DNA of 64,000 nucleotides from Saccharopolyspora kobensis (GTDB lineage Bacteria > Actinomycetota > Actinomycetes > Mycobacteriales > Pseudonocardiaceae). Within the stretch, counting starts at the first letter, position 1. Every line of letters starts with the position of its first letter. A program made the position numbers and the translations under genes. Of the stretch, positions 61,629-64,000 are shown in pieces. The notes below the pieces were generated by a model that saw only the letters and a list, made by a program, of their open reading frames with translations, ran no database searches and was not told where the DNA came from. The stretch is taken from NCBI RefSeq assembly GCF_900108315.1, contig NZ_FNVB01000002.1, forward strand, positions 806,001 to 870,000, read 5' to 3'.

Positions 61629-64000
61629 GTGACGCGCTTAAGACGCGGCCGGGGTTACGGTCGCGCTGGTGTGGTGTATGGGGTGGTCCTCAGCCTCGGC
61701 ATGAGCCTGTCCGGTGCGGCGCCGGTCGCTGTGGCCCAGGCCCAGGTGGTCTCGCCGGAGGACCGGGCTGCGGTGATGCAGTTGTGGCTGAATGGTGGCG
61801 AGGCTACCCGGGAAGCAGCCGGTGCGGCGCTGGCCGGTACGGACGCTGAGCTGCGGGAGTTCCTGAACGACGGGGTCGAGCCGGCTCGGCATCAGGATCT
61901 GCGCGCCCAGGTCATGGAGTTGATGGCTCAGGGCGGTCCAGCGACCGAGACCGCAGCCAACGAGGTCCTGGAGGCCAATACGCTCGAAGCGCTGGAATCC
62001 TTCCTGGCGGAGGGGTTTCGCCCGCCTTATCTGAAGGATCTGGAGATCCAGACCGTCCGGATGAAGGCAGCCGGTGGCGGGCAGGTCCAGGCCGCGGCTG
62101 AGGCTGCGCTGCAGGACGGCTCCAAGGAGGCGCTGGAGGCGTTCCTGCAGGAGGGCTGGAAACAGCCGAACCGCACCGATCTGGAACTGCGGGTGGTGCA
62201 GGCCAAGGCGGCTGGTGGGCCGTATGTGAAGGAAGCCGCCGAGGCAGCGCTACAGGCCGACAGCGTTGAGGCGCTGTTGCGATTCCTCAGTTATGACTGG
62301 GAGATCGCTCAGACTCGGGATGTGGAGAAGTCCACGGTCACCGAGCTGGTGCAGCGTGCGGAGAAGGCCGGGAAGCAGGCTCGTGAGCACACGGTGGCCG
62401 CGCAGCAGGCTACCGATCGTGCGTTGCAAGCCGCCGAACAGGCCAAGCGAGCCGCGGAACGTGCCCGTGCAGAAACCGAGGCTGCCCAAGGAGATGCGCG
62501 GCGTGCCTCGGCGGCGGCTGCAGAAGCGGCGTCCATGGCCAAGCAGGCCGCAGCCGCGGCCCGTACCGCGATTAATGCAGCAAATGCGGCGAATACGGCG
62601 GCGCGGGTGGCCGCGAACGCTGCGGCTAATGCTGCGTCGGCTGCGAGTCTGGCGGGCAAGGCCGCGTCCCGGGCGTATTCGGCGGCCTCGGCCGCGGCGA
62701 TGGACGCCAATGCGGCCAAGACCGCGCGCGATGCAGCACATGCGGCGCGGGCTGCGGCGGCGCAGGCCACACAGGTGGCCGTTGCGGCCCGCGAAGCCGG
62801 GAACGCTGCGGCGCAGGCGCAGAATGCAGCCGGCTCCGCGGCCAGCGCAGCCGCCAACGCTGCGGCAGCGGGCGAAGCCGCAGCGGCATCGGCGCGGTAT
62901 GCAGGGGTGTCCGAGACTGAGGCACGGCGCGCAGCGGCGGCCGGTGCTGAGGCACGCGCGCAGGCCAACCGGGCCCGGCAGGCTGCGAATGCCGCCTCGT
63001 CGCTGGCCGGCCGGTCGATCGCGGCGGCGAACACCGCCGCCGCGGCGGCGGACTCGGCCGCCCGGCACGCCAACAACGCGGCGACAGCGGCTGAGGAAGC
63101 TGCCGACCACGCGGGGGAGGCCGCGGATGCGGCGGCCGAGGCGACCAGACATGCCAATGCCGCGATCGCCGCGGCCGAGGCATCCGTGGCCACTGCTGAA
63201 CAGGCGAAGCAGGTCGTCGCGCTGGCTCGGGAGGCTGAGGCCCAGCGAGTCGAGCAGGAAGGCCAAGTGCTCGTCGACGCCGCCAAACAGGCCCATGAGT
63301 CATGGCGGGAAATCCAGGACCTCATCTCCTGGGATGCCACCGAACAAGAGCGGATCGACGCTGAGACCCAGCGGTTGCTGGACGCGGCGAGCACACCCGA
63401 TGCAGATGCCGAAACCGTGCTGAGCAACGGCAGGCAAGCTGCGGTCAACATCCTGAGCACTGGCGGTCCGTGGAGCGCGAAGGCGGCGCAGCAAGCTCTG
63501 TCCGGGACCGAAACCGATGTTCAGCAGTGGCTCAGCACGGGGCGTGAAGCCGCCGCGGTCCAGGACGACCGAGAGCGGGTCGCCCAGATCGTGCGGATGG
63601 GTGAGCCCAAGGAACTTCGCGAAGCCGCCGAGGCTGCGCTGAACGGCACCGACACCCAGATGCGTGAGTTCCTGGTCAACCAGGACTACCCGAACCGCAC
63701 CAAGCTGGACGAGCTGAAGGTCATGCAGATCAAGGCTGCCGCGATCGGCCCCGCCGTGCGCGAGGCAGCCGAAGCAGCGATGCAGGGCACGCCGGAAGAC
63801 CGGCAAAAGTTTTTGCGAGAAGGCCAGTTCACGGCCCGCGCCAAGGACATGGAGATCGCGTCGGCGCGGATCAAGGCCGCCGGTGGCCCCCGTACCAAGA
63901 ACGCCGCCGAGGCGGCGTTGCAGGGCCCACCGGGCTGGACCGAGAAGTTCGTGCTCTCCGAGCAGTATCTGTTCAAGCAGCACGACGAGCAGGCCGCCGC
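61629..64000 (+). CDS. Secreted ALF-repeat polymorphic-toxin-type protein (3' end outside window)
   Basis: At least 790 residues, open to the right edge. GTG 61629 has GAGGGAG 8 nt upstream and opens a signal peptide (basic RRGRGYGRAG, hydrophobic GVVLSLGMSLSG, cleavage after AVA). Four to five ALF repeats follow (VVSPEDRAAVMQLW, AALAGTDAELREFLNDG, ANTLEALESFLAEG, AALQDGSKEALEAFLQEG). A long Ala-rich coiled coil of more than 250 residues (AAKQAAAAARTAINAANAAN type) is next, then more ALF repeats (AALSGTETDVQQWL, AALNGTDTQMREFL). In actinobacteria such proteins usually end in a variable toxin domain. Confidence 0.85.
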   Translation, partial: MTRLRRGRGYGRAGVVYGVVLSLGMSLSGAAPVAVAQAQVVSPEDRAAVMQLWLNGGEATREAAGAALAGTDAELREFLNDGVEPARHQDLRAQVMELMAQGGPATETAANEVLEANTLEALESFLAEGFRPPYLKDLEIQTVRMKAAGGGQVQAAAEAALQDGSKEALEAFLQEGWKQPNRTDLELRVVQAKAAGGPYVKEAAEAALQADSVEALLRFLSYDWEIAQTRDVEKSTVTELVQRAEKAGKQAREHTVAAQQATDRALQAAEQAKRAAERARAETEAAQGDARRASAAAAEAASMAKQAAAAARTAINAANAANTAARVAANAAANAASAASLAGKAASRAYSAASAAAMDANAAKTARDAAHAARAAAAQATQVAVAAREAGNAAAQAQNAAGSAASAAANAAAAGEAAAASARYAGVSETEARRAAAAGAEARAQANRARQAANAASSLAGRSIAAANTAAAAADSAARHANNAATAAEEAADHAGEAADAAAEATRHANAAIAAAEASVATAEQAKQVVALAREAEAQRVEQEGQVLVDAAKQAHESWREIQDLISWDATEQERIDAETQRLLDAASTPDADAETVLSNGRQAAVNILSTGGPWSAKAAQQALSGTETDVQQWLSTGREAAAVQDDRERVAQIVRMGEPKELREAAEAALNGTDTQMREFLVNQDYPNRTKLDELKVMQIKAAAIGPAVREAAEAAMQGTPEDRQKFLREGQFTARAKDMEIASARIKAAGGPRTKNAAEAALQGPPGWTEKFVLSEQYLFKQHDEQAA

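Noticed and set aside
62250..63460. Long minus-strand frames in the Ala-rich region
   Set aside because: By-product of the GC-rich Ala codon repeats of the ALF-repeat gene; the translations are low-complexity.
1..64000. CRISPR arrays, tRNA or rRNA genes, intact insertion sequences
   Set aside because: No regularly spaced repeats, tRNA-like cloverleaf sequences, rRNA segments or transposase with terminal inverted repeats were seen on reading the window.

Overview
This is a GC-rich actinobacterial chromosome segment with many GTG/TTG starts, ATGA/GTGA-coupled operons and several GntR, MarR and TetR regulators. Gene content (vanHAX, type II PKS edge, ALF-repeat secreted proteins, NACHT proteins with GL-rich membrane tails) fits a Pseudonocardiaceae-type soil actinomycete, perhaps near Saccharopolyspora; that placement is inference. 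No tRNA, rRNA, CRISPR array or intact insertion sequence was seen.

Layout. (1) 1-475: left edge of a type II polyketide cluster (start of a ketosynthase gene, translationally coupled to a TcmJ-like cupin). (2) 1.3-8.2 kb: two amidase-signature hydrolases, TetR and GntR regulators, an MFS exporter and small membrane proteins. (3) 8.6-13.7 kb: a glycopeptide-resistance locus, vanH-vanA-vanX plus an overlapping C39-like cysteine peptidase gene, facing vanR-vanS. (4) 14-17.5 kb: membrane protein, APH-type kinase, formamidase fmdA with its zinc-ribbon partner fmdB. (5) 17.9-29.7 kb: what reads as a complete aerobic nicotinate pathway. A three-subunit CO-dehydrogenase-type molybdenum hydroxylase (plus CoxG), NicC, NicX, NicD, NicF and NicE would convert nicotinate to fumarate; an MFS carrier and a MarR regulator (NicR) complete it. 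Three copies of one operator-like motif lie at its two promoter regions. (6) 29.9-36.8 kb: ureide/dicarboxylate region with two divergent allantoicase paralogues, an AbgT-family carrier, an allophanate-hydrolase-like domain, DctA and a FadR-type GntR, around a near-ideal inverted repeat. (7) 36.9-40.5 kb: MatC-like dicarboxylate carrier and a LeuB-type dehydrogenase diverging from a promoter region with six TTGACCG motifs, then an Lrp regulator. (8) 40.7-46.7 kb: a DhaL remnant, HutC-type GntR, a PTS-like membrane permease, HutH-type ammonia lyase and a phosphate-binding TIM-barrel protein, sharing a repeated operator motif. (9) 47.6-55.9 kb: a defence- or signalling-like island: a NACHT NTPase with an amyloid-type N-terminal motif, a convergent TIR-TM-beta-propeller protein, and an ATP-grasp/papain-like pair. 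(10) 55.9-60.3 kb: STAS and PP2C regulators, a MarR protein and small proteins, with four related inverted repeats. (11) 60.5 kb to the end: a fragment and a large incomplete gene of the ALF-repeat polymorphic-toxin family on opposite strands.

The strongest candidates for undescribed biology are the NACHT/TIR-propeller neighbourhood, the ATP-grasp plus papain-like operon, and the HutC-type regulon linking a PTS-like permease, ammonia lyase and TIM-barrel protein. All functional statements rest on reading motifs by eye; no database or structure search was run.
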